Source: a virus
Direction: 5' to 3' (one strand)
IMG/VR virus record: IMGVR_UViG_3300021963_000021
Location: 186,001-250,000 of that record
DNA: 64,000 bases
Position numbers and translations under genes: made by a program
Notes under the pieces: model-generated
Databases searched by the model: none
What the model was told of the DNA's origin: nothing
The model's input: the letters and a program-made list of their open reading frames with translations, nothing else
Shown: one piece after another, positions 18,901 to 27,706 of the stretch
How the letters are laid out: each line of letters starts with the position of its first letter
Numbering within the stretch: position 1 is the stretch's first letter

Positions 18901-21900
18901 ATAGACAGAATCTTGATAACCGAAAATATGTCCACCTGTGCCAGTAGTAGATCCGTCGTAGATCGCAGCACCTGTGATAGGATAAACAACACGTTGGCTG
19001 TCTACGAATGATAGTGTCTGTACGGCAATCTGATCATCACCTGTGTTGCCAGACCATGTTGGAACAGTAAATGATGTACTGCCTTCTAACACTGGTAGGT
19101 TAACGTAGTTGTATCCATCTTTACTGCCTACAATAACATCTGCGGTAACTGCGTCAAGTCCTTCGTATTGTGTAAAGCTAAGAACACGTATGGTGTTGGT
19201 TCTATCCTCGTTAAAGATCAGCGCAGTAGAAGGTCTTGTGGCAACGATTTCTTCCTTGCCAGCTATAACAAGTTCTTCGTTTTGACGTATGATTACAGGT
19301 TTACCATTTGGTATGTCGATAGCTAGACCAGTCTGTCCTGTGACTAATCCTAAGCCCAGTGAGCAAACACCGTCTGGTAAATCTTGTGTACTAGCGGTGT
19401 TGATAACGTAGGTCTTAAGACCAAGACGAGTATTGCCGCCTGGATCACCGGTGTGATCGATATCAACAAACGAACCACTTCTTGGAACATACTGATAGTT
19501 GGACACATATAGTGTCAATTCGCCCTCGGCATTGGTTAAATCTAACCCTGGATTTGTATATGCGCTGGCCGTCTGTATCAGAGGGAATTTCAATGATACT
19601 ATGTCTGGAACTTCGTTGGGGTCAGCACCTTCTGCTTTTAGACCGTAGAACCCGTGTGCTGATGAACCGTTCAACGCACGAATCTGCGCACCGTTCAACG
19701 CATACATCGCTGTGTAGCAATAGTAGGTAAACATTGACACAGATTCGATCAAGCCGTTGTTCATAGCAAAGATGCCATAGCCCATGTCGTTGACCTGCGT
19801 AAAGTCATTGCCTAGCATCGACTTGTTACCAGCAGTACCGATAATAATCTTACCACGTCCGTTGCTGACAAAGTCTACAACTGTGGCCTGTATGTTACTG
19901 ATTTCAGCAACCACTAAGTTTCTTGCGCCCTGTAGTGTGGCACTTTGACCTGTGATAGTTGGGTTGACTGTGGCAGTGGCAGTATCATAGTCGCCGTCGG
20001 CAACATAATCTATCAACACATCTGTTAGTGTGTTTGTTCTTGTAGTTTCACTAGCAGATGCTGCTGGTAGTGCTACGTTTTGATTTAATATGTTTCCAAC
20101 TGACTTAGTCCACGATGTGTTGTCGTTGACAACTACATAACCTAATACAGTTTTTAATCTAGCTAAGGCAGCAGCAGTCTTTGCTTCTTGACCTAGGATA
20201 ACAGTTCCACCTGTTGCTAGTGCGCTGTAATAGGCTTCGGCGGCATTCTTGGTTAAGCTGTTGCCACTGTAAAGTATATCATAACACATCGCATCGATGA
20301 TATATCCTACGTCTCTAGAGCAAGCCGCTCCGTCGATGACATCTGAAGATGTAAATGGAGCAATGTTACCTGCTTTTTGTACATTAATCCAAGCAATAAT
20401 TTCTGCTTGAATAAACGCCTTGTTAGCAATTAATATATCCTTGGCCTTGACTTTGTTGTCAGTGCCGCTCATTCCTGTCGGTGTTGGATATGTTATAGCA
20501 GGAACAGATGCTGTTCCATTTTCTATAATATCTCTGATCAGCAACATTCTATCGCTGATTGTATTTCTAGCAGCAGAATATGTTCCTGGGTTTAGAAGTT
20601 TCTTAGCTTCTTCTTCAGCTTTGATGATAGCATTAAGCGTAGCAGTTAACTGATTTGTTGTAACATCAACGGCATATGATCTTAGATATGCTCTTCCTGC
20701 GTTGATAGATTGGAAGTTAGATCCTAACACCATGTCATATAACACAGCATTAACAATCAAGCCAACGTCACGAGAACAATATGTTTCATCATAGGCAGCG
20801 GCAGTTGCTCCGTAGAAAGGAGTATCTAACACGCATTCGTATTGTGGATAGATGCCTGGAACATCTGCGGTATTGCCATCTTGAACTAGTGTTTGGATGT
20901 AACTGATCGCGGTGTTTATGTTATCCGTGATGTTGGCATCAAGTAGATCTTGAGCTTCTAGGTCAATGTCAGTGGCCTGTTGGAACGCAAGTTTGTGTCC
21001 GGTTCCTGTGCCAATACTGGTTATGTTAATTTCAATAGAAGTGTTAACTTCTTTTTCTCTGGCAATCACCAGTTCCAGCGAACGATATAGTTGTACAGTG
21101 TTACCATCAAGCACATAGATGTAATATGTGCCACCGTCTGTTAGCGGACCTTCTGTAGCAGACATTGGTGTGCCACCTTCTGCTGTGTAAACAACTCTTG
21201 ACCCGTTGGTAAAACTATGACCAGGTATAGATATAGAGTTTGTTACTAAGCTAACATCGTTGATAGGATTGAATATTTTAGAAGTTCTTAAAACACTTGG
21301 TGGATCGTTGTTAACGATCTGTGTCATCAAATATTTGCCATACTCGATCGCATCAATAGTTTCGTCGACTTGATCAGCTGGGAATACACGACCAGATTGT
21401 CTAAAGTGTGCGTGACCTGCTCTTAGTGAGTTATTAAAATCACCAAACAAGTCGATAGACACAGCATCAACGATAAATCCAGTGTCACGCTTACACAGTG
21501 CTTCGTCGTAATCTAAACTTGGATAAACTGTATTGATGTATTCTATAACTTCTGATTGTATAAGTTCTTTGTTAGACTGTAGCAGTGATTTGGCTTTATA
21601 GATTTTTTCGCCGTATCTTACAATAACTTCTATGATATCAAAACAATTTCCAAGCACAGTTTCAGCAAGGTCACCGTCAGTGATTGATGGGATGGTTGTC
21701 TGTACTACTGTTCCTACTGCTGGCCATAGATCTTGATTGATTACATAGGTTGCGATTTCTTTGGCTTTAGCTATAGCGTCAGCAGTCTGCGATACCTGTC
21801 CAGATACTACAGTTGCTCCGTTGTTGAAATACAAACGACCTGCTTGTGTACTGTTAATGTAACCGCCATAAAGCACATCTTGTACAACAGCATCGACAAT

Positions 21901-24180
21901 AAGTCCTACGTCTCTATAACATTTTGCTTCGTCATATTCTAGACCAAGAAATTCACCGTTGATCCAAGCGATTGTTTCTGATTGAATAAATGCTCGGTTC
22001 TGTTCTAGCAGTACCTTAGCGCCGAAATATTCAGTTTCGATTTTGTTAACAAGTGTGATACGATATAGTTCGCCGCCCAGCACAAAAGAGTTAGGTAACT
22101 GTGGTTCGCGAACTAGACCACCTATGATAATTTTTTCTGTACTAGTGCCTACGCGGCCTAGTAATATACCTTCTAGGTTTCCTGAGAAGCCGTCGACAAA
22201 CTGACCACCAGCAAATTGTTTTTCGTTGATGCTTCGTGAGAAGCTGGTACCTGTTTGGCAGTAAGGTGATTTAGATCCGATCTGACTGTTTGGATCAAGC
22301 ACCATCATGAATCCGCCATGACCTTGTACTGTTAGGTTTCTAACAATAGTAGCGTCACCGCATAGGAACACGTCCATCTCATTGTTGTCTAACGGTCGGC
22401 TTGAATAGTCTAATGGATCTGTTAGATAGTGATAACCGTATTCGTATTTGGCAGCACGTAGGCCGTCGATGATTTGATCTCTACGGAAATACAAACGTGC
22501 CCAAGGACTTTGGCTAACGCCTTGTTTTGGTCTAATAATAGCACGACGGAATTCACTACCACGTAATGAAACGTTAGGAGGAATTCTTAATGGAAAGTTT
22601 TCATAGTAAACACCAGATTCTATTTCAATAGTAATCTGTATGTCTTTAACTGGCTCACCGTATTCGATAATTTCATCGTTTTCAAATACGCCACTGATCA
22701 ATTCAATATCAAAAATCTCACGGCCAAACGAGTCTCTAGAACCGTTGTGGCTGATAATTTTAGCAACAGCACGTGAGTTTAGACCTCTTAGACATTGACC
22801 TTCACGAAGATCGTCATCAAAGTCTGATCCTTTGTTGTCTGTTTCTAACAATAGTCTTGGTAGGAATATCTCAACAGTAGGAATTACGTCGTAGCCCGAA
22901 CCACCTCTTGCGATAGTGACTTCTTTGATTTCACCGCTGATTTCTGTAACGTAGGCCTCTGTGCCGCCACCAGTTCCGCTGCTGGTAACAATAACCGAAG
23001 CGCCTGAACCATACCCGGAACCACTGTCTGTTACTATGATACTGGTAACTGTAAATCTAGCAGAGATGCTAGCAGTGCCACTACCGCTACCACCTACAAG
23101 ACCTATATTATCTAAATCATCTGGTAGTAGAGAATATACACCCTGTTGCTCAATGGCTACCTGTGTGATGCTTCCTGCGAAGTCCTTTGCTACAACACGT
23201 AGCAGAGCAGGGACAATAGCAGTACCGCCGCTGATACCAAGTGTATCGCCGATTTCGTATCCAGTACCGCCTTGAATGATAGAGATTAATGTATCTGGAT
23301 CGAGACCTAGTCTTGCTTCAGCAAGCGCACCTGCGCCAGACAACGGAGATTCAATAATATCAAACAATGTACAATTTTCTGTACCGTTATTGAATGTAAG
23401 TATTTTTTGGTAAGGTCCTAGTTCGATTGGAGCATCGTTGACTAGTTCTTCTGCTAATTCGCAGGCACGTTGTACACTTCTAAATGCTGTAGACCAAAAA
23501 CGACCTTTTGCGCTTTCTGGAATATCTGTGCGATAATCTTGACCATTAGTAGTAACGTAGATGTTTGTGATACTGCTGAAAGTCTTTGAGTCAACGTAGG
23601 ATTTTGTTGAAGCAACTAACCCGCCATAGTTAACGTCATCAGAGTCTACAGGGTTACGTGAAAGCACTAACGGTCCAGTCATTGTGCCCCAAGATGGACT
23701 AGTAGCACCTGTTTCTGGATTTACAGCATCAACACCTGCTAGGCTTAACTTACCGTCTACATAGCCTTTTGTAGCTGCGTCAGTGTCTACAGAACCTTCG
23801 GAAAGATTAGTAATACGTTTAAAGTTAGCATTAAGATTGGCAGCTAGTGTTGGGTTTCCATCGTTGATCAACGCAGATGCTAATGAGCTAAAACTAATAA
23901 CACCTGGAATAGTTTGGTTAATAACGATGGTAGCATCACCACGTAATTCTTTGAACAACAAGCGTTCGTTGTCGCCGTCGACAACTAACACTTTATTGGT
24001 ATCTGTTGTTAGGTACTGCCCAGGGGTATCGTCTAAGCCGATAAAGCTAAGAGCGCCTTCTTGCCCTAGTACAGCATATAATTCTTGGAAGTTGTCGTTT
24101 ACTTTTTTAAACGAATCACGTATACTATCACCGGTACCGTCGTTGCCTTCGACTCCGATGTTTATTTCTTTTCTTGACAT
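15946..24180 (-). CDS. Giant virion structural protein
   Basis: 2744 residues. The N-terminus has GDSIRDSFKKVNDNFQELYA, the clearest form of the shared motif. The middle contains at least four copies of a helical module with the signature YDE..C.RDxGxIVDAV..D (for example CYRDVGLIVDAVVQD, CKRDTGFIVDAVSID, CSRDVGLIVNAVLYD, CSRDVGYIIDAMCYD). A pectate-lyase-like beta-helix section lies near 500-700 (LRGSEFRRAIIRP, NLTVQGHGGFMM). The C-terminal 130 residues (DLAEWYASDKEYEPGTVVMF) resemble a domain found at the end of phage adhesins. It is probably a long tail-associated protein that contacts the host. Confidence 0.8.
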   Translation of the reverse strand: MSRKEINIGVEGNDGTGDSIRDSFKKVNDNFQELYAVLGQEGALSFIGLDDTPGQYLTTDTNKVLVVDGDNERLLFKELRGDATIVINQTIPGVISFSSLASALINDGNPTLAANLNANFKRITNLSEGSVDTDAATKGYVDGKLSLAGVDAVNPETGATSPSWGTMTGPLVLSRNPVDSDDVNYGGLVASTKSYVDSKTFSSITNIYVTTNGQDYRTDIPESAKGRFWSTAFRSVQRACELAEELVNDAPIELGPYQKILTFNNGTENCTLFDIIESPLSGAGALAEARLGLDPDTLISIIQGGTGYEIGDTLGISGGTAIVPALLRVVAKDFAGSITQVAIEQQGVYSLLPDDLDNIGLVGGSGSGTASISARFTVTSIIVTDSGSGYGSGASVIVTSSGTGGGTEAYVTEISGEIKEVTIARGGSGYDVIPTVEIFLPRLLLETDNKGSDFDDDLREGQCLRGLNSRAVAKIISHNGSRDSFGREIFDIELISGVFENDEIIEYGEPVKDIQITIEIESGVYYENFPLRIPPNVSLRGSEFRRAIIRPKQGVSQSPWARLYFRRDQIIDGLRAAKYEYGYHYLTDPLDYSSRPLDNNEMDVFLCGDATIVRNLTVQGHGGFMMVLDPNSQIGSKSPYCQTGTSFSRSINEKQFAGGQFVDGFSGNLEGILLGRVGTSTEKIIIGGLVREPQLPNSFVLGGELYRITLVNKIETEYFGAKVLLEQNRAFIQSETIAWINGEFLGLEYDEAKCYRDVGLIVDAVVQDVLYGGYINSTQAGRLYFNNGATVVSGQVSQTADAIAKAKEIATYVINQDLWPAVGTVVQTTIPSITDGDLAETVLGNCFDIIEVIVRYGEKIYKAKSLLQSNKELIQSEVIEYINTVYPSLDYDEALCKRDTGFIVDAVSIDLFGDFNNSLRAGHAHFRQSGRVFPADQVDETIDAIEYGKYLMTQIVNNDPPSVLRTSKIFNPINDVSLVTNSISIPGHSFTNGSRVVYTAEGGTPMSATEGPLTDGGTYYIYVLDGNTVQLYRSLELVIAREKEVNTSIEINITSIGTGTGHKLAFQQATDIDLEAQDLLDANITDNINTAISYIQTLVQDGNTADVPGIYPQYECVLDTPFYGATAAAYDETYCSRDVGLIVNAVLYDMVLGSNFQSINAGRAYLRSYAVDVTTNQLTATLNAIIKAEEEAKKLLNPGTYSAARNTISDRMLLIRDIIENGTASVPAITYPTPTGMSGTDNKVKAKDILIANKAFIQAEIIAWINVQKAGNIAPFTSSDVIDGAACSRDVGYIIDAMCYDILYSGNSLTKNAAEAYYSALATGGTVILGQEAKTAAALARLKTVLGYVVVNDNTSWTKSVGNILNQNVALPAASASETTRTNTLTDVLIDYVADGDYDTATATVNPTITGQSATLQGARNLVVAEISNIQATVVDFVSNGRGKIIIGTAGNKSMLGNDFTQVNDMGYGIFAMNNGLIESVSMFTYYCYTAMYALNGAQIRALNGSSAHGFYGLKAEGADPNEVPDIVSLKFPLIQTASAYTNPGLDLTNAEGELTLYVSNYQYVPRSGSFVDIDHTGDPGGNTRLGLKTYVINTASTQDLPDGVCSLGLGLVTGQTGLAIDIPNGKPVIIRQNEELVIAGKEEIVATRPSTALIFNEDRTNTIRVLSFTQYEGLDAVTADVIVGSKDGYNYVNLPVLEGSTSFTVPTWSGNTGDDQIAVQTLSFVDSQRVVYPITGAAIYDGSTTGTGGHIFGYQDSVYEITGYDVNSADPNNPIGVLTFRNLTNPLAVTRTATVSAATKANPCVITTSTEQYLNAGRRIKFTGVTGMTQLNGNTYYVNPLTYSITATATVASTDNITVSSTAGLAAGQRIVFSGVVFGGIVANETYIIHTVGAGTIKITATTGGTVYGLSDASGSMAVVVTSDTNFALYTDSALTMTLDSTGFGVFSGGTSSLQVLGGLTYSVNASNGNLTLNSGIRAGAVGDITVNISTMRATGHDFLDIGTGSYADTNYPNNIFGPPANTPDKENQVIEKGKGRVFFVSTDQSGNFRVGDFFAVDQGTGQVTLDASINLRGIDSLRLRQGQEISEFSNDTSLGGSGLPDSQAVPTENATRTYIDRRLGLSHFGVRVTDGLIGPGYLALNGELSMKGNLDMDDNRVLNLPQPRQGIAGGEEAVPRFFMKMANLEDGPSGWRPETGSPTYGVSNSDILVFTGTGANFTNATVGGYLTFTRSGTTINATINDNTIVDADINYDAAIGQHKLALNTAKATTADGYSVTAYTANTTVSTTITAAGHGFSNNNVVVISGETTVTAINGDWKISNVTTDTFDIPANTSGGGVISGSAKVRLYGMLSGAKDTEFTIVNGFLALKDATSTTTGISRAKLAHIDPSVYDATDQTSLSGTVTKVLGRRGVPTTGTPTGAVVPIDARTIVEDADGLSRAEVPSIGVVVRSSTGTGTGKFTTVTYGSSNANNTIVQRGPSGEIAIGALTTTGVTSSGSITLTGGINAGDGVNFTVNSTTTSSLTRVLDDGATGSYYTLVRNGNGGSGIRLNDGSTSARQYTSYIAREHRFTDTGGLTNGVIDVKGGTLASTTTGGVLTNGYISGYWNVNAGSRMSATWADLAEWYASDKEYEPGTVVMFGGDSEITLCNEAATTRVAGVVTTNPAFVLNSEQQGTRTCVALQGRVPTKVVGKVKKGDLIVASGIAGIAISAGTVASPGTIIGKALEDYDSDRIGTIEIVVGRV

Positions 24181-24254
24181 TCTAAATGCTCCGGTAAGTA
24201 GACCTTTACTGAAATATTTAGCCCAAAATTTTATAAGCCGAATGTAAATACCTT

Positions 24255-24542
24255 ATGTATCTACGTCAAGAAACCAGAACTCAGGAATATGTTAGGTCTA
24301 GTAAGCTAGGTAAAGAACATGTCTATAAGAGAGATAAAACAGTAGCTATCTTTAGATGCGATAACTGTGACGGTCCGTTTGAAAGAGATCTCAAGAATAT
24401 AGATCACAGACGTTTGAGCAACAACTATTTTCACTGTTGCCCAAACTGTGATGCTAAACGATTTGCCCAGAAAAAGTCTATAGATAGGAAAAAGATCTGG
24501 GATATGCCAGCTAGCAGTACGCTACCTGTTAGTAAGTACTAG
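24255..24542 (+). CDS. Small zinc-binding protein
   Basis: 95 basic residues with two cysteine pairs, CDNCDG (about residues 35-40) and CCPNCD (about 62-67). Together they form a probable zinc ribbon between charged segments rich in R and K. It could bind nucleic acid. It is divergent from the giant structural gene and converges with the iscA-like gene (4-nt overlap at the stops). A late-promoter-like TAAATA (24245-24250) lies just before the start, suggesting a very short leader. Confidence 0.6.
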   Translation: MYLRQETRTQEYVRSSKLGKEHVYKRDKTVAIFRCDNCDGPFERDLKNIDHRRLSNNYFHCCPNCDAKRFAQKKSIDRKKIWDMPASSTLPVSKY

Positions 24543-24859
24543 ACTTTGAAGCTTTCACCGCAACCGCAACGTGCGGTTTCGTTAGGATTATTAAATTCAA
24601 AACCTTCATTAAGTCCGTTTCGTACCCAGTCCATTTTAAGGCCTGCTATATAGACCATACTCTTGGCATCTGTATAAATTTTAACACCATGACTTTCCCA
24701 AACATCTTCTAGTTCGTTGGGTCGGTCGACATATTCTAAAACATAAGAAAGGCCCGAGCAACCAGTGGTTTTTACACCTACTCGTATACCTAGGCCTTTG
24801 CCTCTACGTTCTAATTGTTGTTTTACTTTTTCAGCTGCTAGTTCTGACAGCGTTATCAT
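24539..24859 (-). CDS. iscA: A-type Fe-S carrier (IscA/HesB)
   Basis: 106 residues. The three cluster-binding cysteines of A-type carriers are present: Cys34 in VKTTGCSGLSY and two in the C-terminal CGCGESF. It would accept Fe-S clusters from a scaffold and deliver them to target proteins. The start overlaps the end of iscU by 29 nt, so the two are translated together. Full family length. Confidence 0.93.
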   Translation of the reverse strand: MITLSELAAEKVKQQLERRGKGLGIRVGVKTTGCSGLSYVLEYVDRPNELEDVWESHGVKIYTDAKSMVYIAGLKMDWVRNGLNEGFEFNNPNETARCGCGESFKV

Positions 24860-25232
24860 GTTTTTCTCTATAATCCTTTACTGCTGCTTTAATCGCATCT
24901 TCTGCCAATATGCTACAATGTATTTTGACCGGAGGTAGGGCGAGCTCTTCTGCAATCGCAGAATTCTTAATGCTTCCTGCTTCGTCAAGAGTCTTACCTT
25001 TGAGCCATTCTGTAACAAGAGAGCTAGACGCAATTGCCGACCCGCATCCGTAAGTTTTGAATTTAGCATCTTCTATAATACCGTTATCGCTGACTTTGAT
25101 CTGTAATTTCATTACGTCCCCACACGCAGGTGCGCCAACCATTCCGGTACCTACATTAGTATCAGACTTATCAAAACTGCCCACATTGCGAGGATTCTCA
25201 TAATGATCAATTACCTTATCACTGTAGGCCAT
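24831..25232 (-). CDS. iscU: Fe-S cluster scaffold protein IscU
   Basis: 133 residues, full-length IscU. Cluster ligands Cys37 (APACGD, with the regulatory Asp39), Cys63 (YGCGSA) and Cys106 (IHCS) are all present. So is the chaperone-binding LPPVK (99-103) recognised by HscA-type Hsp70. It assembles [2Fe-2S] and [4Fe-4S] clusters using sulfur from a cysteine desulfurase, presumably the host IscS because no desulfurase is seen here. It follows a 38-residue membrane-protein gene by 3 nt and overlaps iscA. Confidence 0.95.
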   Translation of the reverse strand: MAYSDKVIDHYENPRNVGSFDKSDTNVGTGMVGAPACGDVMKLQIKVSDNGIIEDAKFKTYGCGSAIASSSLVTEWLKGKTLDEAGSIKNSAIAEELALPPVKIHCSILAEDAIKAAVKDYREKHDNAVRTSS

Positions 25233-25234
25233 AC

Positions 25235-25351
25235 TTACTCCTTGCTAAAAAATCCTTTTATTTTAGCTTCAAGAGTTTTGGCCCAATCCGGTTGTGGAAA
25301 ATGCCACCCAACAAATGCTCCTACTAAACCCCAAAATAGAATTTCTAACAT
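25235..25351 (-). CDS. 38-residue membrane protein upstream of iscU
   Basis: The start at ATG 25351 has a strong Shine-Dalgarno (AGGAG, 7 nt). The product has an N-terminal hydrophobic helix (LEILFWGLVGAFVGWHF) and a charged, lysine-rich C-terminus (AKTLEAKIKGFFSKE). It is probably a single-span inner-membrane peptide and forms one operon with iscU and iscA. Unknown function. Confidence 0.6.
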   Translation of the reverse strand: MLEILFWGLVGAFVGWHFPQPDWAKTLEAKIKGFFSKE

Positions 25352-25388
25352 TTTATTTCTCCTTTTTAAACTGCTGTACATATATTTA

Positions 25389-25395
25389 ATAAATA
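25389..25395 (+). promoter_or_regulatory. T4-type late promoter element
   Basis: ATAAATA followed by TTCC. Start of transcription is expected near 25401, giving a 15-nt leader with GGGAG before ATG 25416. Confidence 0.45.
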
Positions 25396-25415
25396 TTCCA
25401 CAAGGGAGATTTACT

Positions 25416-25649
25416 ATGTTAAAACTATTAGCCAAACTTTTTGGTGCCAAACCAGCTGCTCCAGCAGAAGCAGAAGCTCCATATAAAGTAGAAGCTCCGG
25501 CGGTTAAGGAAGAAGCGCCTGCTACTCCTGTCGCTGAAAAAGCAACGCAAGCGGTTGTGGAATCTATTGCTCCAGCTAAAAAGCCACGTGCTAAGAAACC
25601 AGCTGCTCCAAAGAAACCTTCAACTCGTAAACCGAAATCAAAGGCCTAA
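25416..25649 (+). CDS. Histone H1-like basic protein
   Basis: 77 residues. The N-terminal 12 residues are hydrophobic/basic. An A/P/E-rich middle and a C-terminal tail of alternating K, P and A (KKPRAKKPAAPKK, STRKPKSK) follow, as in bacterial H1-like proteins. It may bind or compact DNA. The start at ATG 25416 is chosen for its upstream GGGAG and late promoter. It overlaps the convergent uvdE gene by 12 nt. Confidence 0.6.
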   Translation: MLKLLAKLFGAKPAAPAEAEAPYKVEAPAVKEEAPATPVAEKATQAVVESIAPAKKPRAKKPAAPKKPSTRKPKSKA

Positions 25650-26663
25650 TCTTTTAGCTTCTTCGTAGAGTGCGAACGATGCTAGATTTTTAGCCTTGCT
25701 TTCGCACATGATATCGAAGTTTTCTCTAAAACTCAGAGCCCATTCATTAGCTGCTGTATTCCAGTAGAAGTTTGAGTGTGCTCTGAGTTTTGCTTTCTTA
25801 TGACCGCTTTCTAAGAGGGTCTGAAGAGCGGGACGGGTGTCTCCGGAATGTTCTCTAAGTACGTCTTCCCTAGAAACAGAATAGTGTATGACAGGGCGAT
25901 TACCACGCCAACTGTCACTAATCCTTTTAACACGATCGTCAGTTGCTTCAATATATTCTCCGGTTTTAATCCAATGGTGATGTATGTCTAACACTAGAGC
26001 ACAGTCATTGACTAGTTCAATGCTGTCTTCGATGCCCCAGGTCATTTCGTCGTTTTCGATAGTAAGTGTGTTACGAGCTTCGGGCGTCATACGAGCCAGC
26101 GCAGCACGTATTCCCATTGGGCCTTGTCGGCCTGCGATATGAACGTTGATTTTAAAGTCTTGAAACGTTTTGCCAAATCCCATCCAGCGAGCCATGTCCA
26201 CATGATATTCAAACTCCTCTATTGATCGATTTACAATATCTGGGTTATCAGATGCCAGGACAGTAAACTGACCAGGATGAAAAGACAACCGTACATTCCT
26301 CTCGCGAGCCACAGCCCCCACTTGCCCAAATGCTCTCTCGCAATAGGCTCGTACATCGGAACGCCGCCAATAGCTGCCCCAAGTAGGCTCAGTGTAGACA
26401 GGAAGTATATCGCTGCTGAGTCGTACCATTCTAAGATCTTCATCTTGTTCTCCTACCAGAGTAACAAGTTTACGAACAGCTTCTATGTTGGATTCCATTA
26501 AATCCCATAGTTTCTGTTCCGCAACATCCCTGGTTTGTCTATTTAACCAGGCTACAGTAGTGCTGCCAGTATTATACTGTTTACAGTTGTCCTTCTGCTT
26601 GATGCCGTCTATTTGACTAGGACCGTCGATCCACTTACAGGCAAAACCTATTCTTTTGGGCAT
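25638..26663 (-). CDS. uvdE: UV damage endonuclease (UvdE/UvsE)
   Basis: 341 residues of the UVDE TIM-barrel family. It shows the conserved LRMVRLSSDI.P, RLSFHPGQF and IENDE segments, and the metal-binding residues in VLDIHHHW and HYSVSRE. The enzyme nicks DNA 5' to UV photoproducts to start repair. A full-length family member with intact metal ligands. It overlaps the small AbrB-like gene upstream by 16 nt. Useful to a phage exposed to sunlight. Confidence 0.93.
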   Translation of the reverse strand: MPKRIGFACKWIDGPSQIDGIKQKDNCKQYNTGSTTVAWLNRQTRDVAEQKLWDLMESNIEAVRKLVTLVGEQDEDLRMVRLSSDILPVYTEPTWGSYWRRSDVRAYCERAFGQVGAVARERNVRLSFHPGQFTVLASDNPDIVNRSIEEFEYHVDMARWMGFGKTFQDFKINVHIAGRQGPMGIRAALARMTPEARNTLTIENDEMTWGIEDSIELVNDCALVLDIHHHWIKTGEYIEATDDRVKRISDSWRGNRPVIHYSVSREDVLREHSGDTRPALQTLLESGHKKAKLRAHSNFYWNTAANEWALSFRENFDIMCESKAKNLASFALYEEAKRLGL

Positions 26664-26833
26664 TCTGGATTTTCTTTTTTAGATATGCTGAATGACCCAT
26701 TACCTAGGTCTTCCCACGTTAATGTATCACCAAAATCCCAACCCATCTGATTCAACAGATCGGGAGGAAGCGGCAACATTAAGTCGCCGGTGTCTGGATC
26801 TTCTTCAATAAAAACTGTATAGTTGTTCTTCAT
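26648..26833 (-). CDS. Small AbrB-like or unknown protein
   Basis: 61 residues from ATG 26833. The pattern PLPPDLLNQMGWDFGDTLTW (hydrophobic helix, then GD-L-W) resembles SpoVT/AbrB-type DNA-binding proteins, but the match is weak. The -10 TATAAT lies 6 nt before the ATG, so a leaderless mRNA is likely, which argues for this start rather than an upstream in-frame one. It precedes uvdE. Confidence 0.5.
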   Translation of the reverse strand: MKNNYTVFIEEDPDTGDLMLPLPPDLLNQMGWDFGDTLTWEDLGNGSFSISKKENPECPKE

Positions 26834-26839
26834 AGTCTT

Positions 26840-26868
26840 ATTATACACTGGTTGATCTAAAATAGCAA
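26840..26868 (-). promoter_or_regulatory. Promoter, probably leaderless
   Basis: TTGCTA, a 17-nt spacer ending in TG and TATAAT (26840-26845) form an extended -10 promoter. It ends 6 nt before ATG 26833. Confidence 0.5.
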
Positions 26869-26878
26869 TATATATTAT

Positions 26879-27706
26879 ATGATCTTTAACTCGTTTCGTC
26901 AACATGGTGCGTTAAACAGTCCGCCGATATTTGATGCCTTTGAAGCAGGCCTGGGAAGAATTGGGCATACAGTTGTTCAAAATCAAATGAATTCGGACGC
27001 TGCTATAATTTGGTCAGTGCTATGGCACGGTAGAATGAAACAGAACAGAGCTGTATGGGATCATTATCGACAACAGAACAGACCCGTTATTGTTCTAGAA
27101 GTCAGTTGCCTACAGCGTGACCACACATGGAAGATTGGCATTAACGGAATCAATGCTGGCTCTTATTTTGTTCCAGCCCAAGTTGATGATACTAGAATTA
27201 AAAAGCTAGGCGTGTCATTACAGTCTTGGCGGCAAGGTGAGAATATAGTTGTTTGTCCACAACACGGATTCAGTCATCAATGGAGAGAAAATCCCAGTGT
27301 TGATGATTGGCTAAGAAATACTATAACGCAAATCCAGCAGCATACTGATCGACCGATAATAGTTAGACCTCATCCTAGATTTCCAGTTAACCTAAAAAAT
27401 ATCACAGTCAGCAAAGCACCATTCAAACAAGATCTGTTGAATGCCTGGGCAGTGGTTAATTGGAACAGCAACCCTGGAATAGAATCTATAATACAGGGTG
27501 TTCCTAGTTTTGTTGGGCCTGATAGTCTTGCTGCGCCAGTTGCGAATACAAATTTAGCTGATATTGAAACACCACAGATGCCTGATCGAACTCAATGGCT
27601 CAACGAACTGGCTTGGACAGAATGGACCATTGAAGAAATGGCCGCCGGCATACCTCAGAAATTATTAATTGATCAAATCCAATTATCGACGATAACAGGA
27701 TCTTGA
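26879..27706 (+). CDS. Glycosyltransferase-like protein (GT-B-type features)
   Basis: 275 residues. RPIIVRPHPRFP and the C-terminal VVNWNSNPGIESIIQGVPSFVG are typical of capsule/teichoic-acid glycosyltransferases and related GT-B proteins (Rx-HPR...S..G.E....G.P). It may transfer or recognise a nucleotide-linked sugar. It stands alone on the plus strand and converges with a GT-A enzyme (34-nt overlap). No obvious SD before 26879, so the true start may be slightly later. Confidence 0.6.
   Translation: MIFNSFRQHGALNSPPIFDAFEAGLGRIGHTVVQNQMNSDAAIIWSVLWHGRMKQNRAVWDHYRQQNRPVIVLEVSCLQRDHTWKIGINGINAGSYFVPAQVDDTRIKKLGVSLQSWRQGENIVVCPQHGFSHQWRENPSVDDWLRNTITQIQQHTDRPIIVRPHPRFPVNLKNITVSKAPFKQDLLNAWAVVNWNSNPGIESIIQGVPSFVGPDSLAAPVANTNLADIETPQMPDRTQWLNELAWTEWTIEEMAAGIPQKLLIDQIQLSTITGS

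Noticed and set aside
15946-24180. Plus-strand open frames opposite the structural genes
   Set aside because: Compositional shadows of long genes with biased codon use; no SD or promoter.
25203-25415. Longer N-terminus for the histone-like protein
   Set aside because: The late promoter, SD and lysine-rich start all fit ATG 25416; the extension overlaps the iscU operon.
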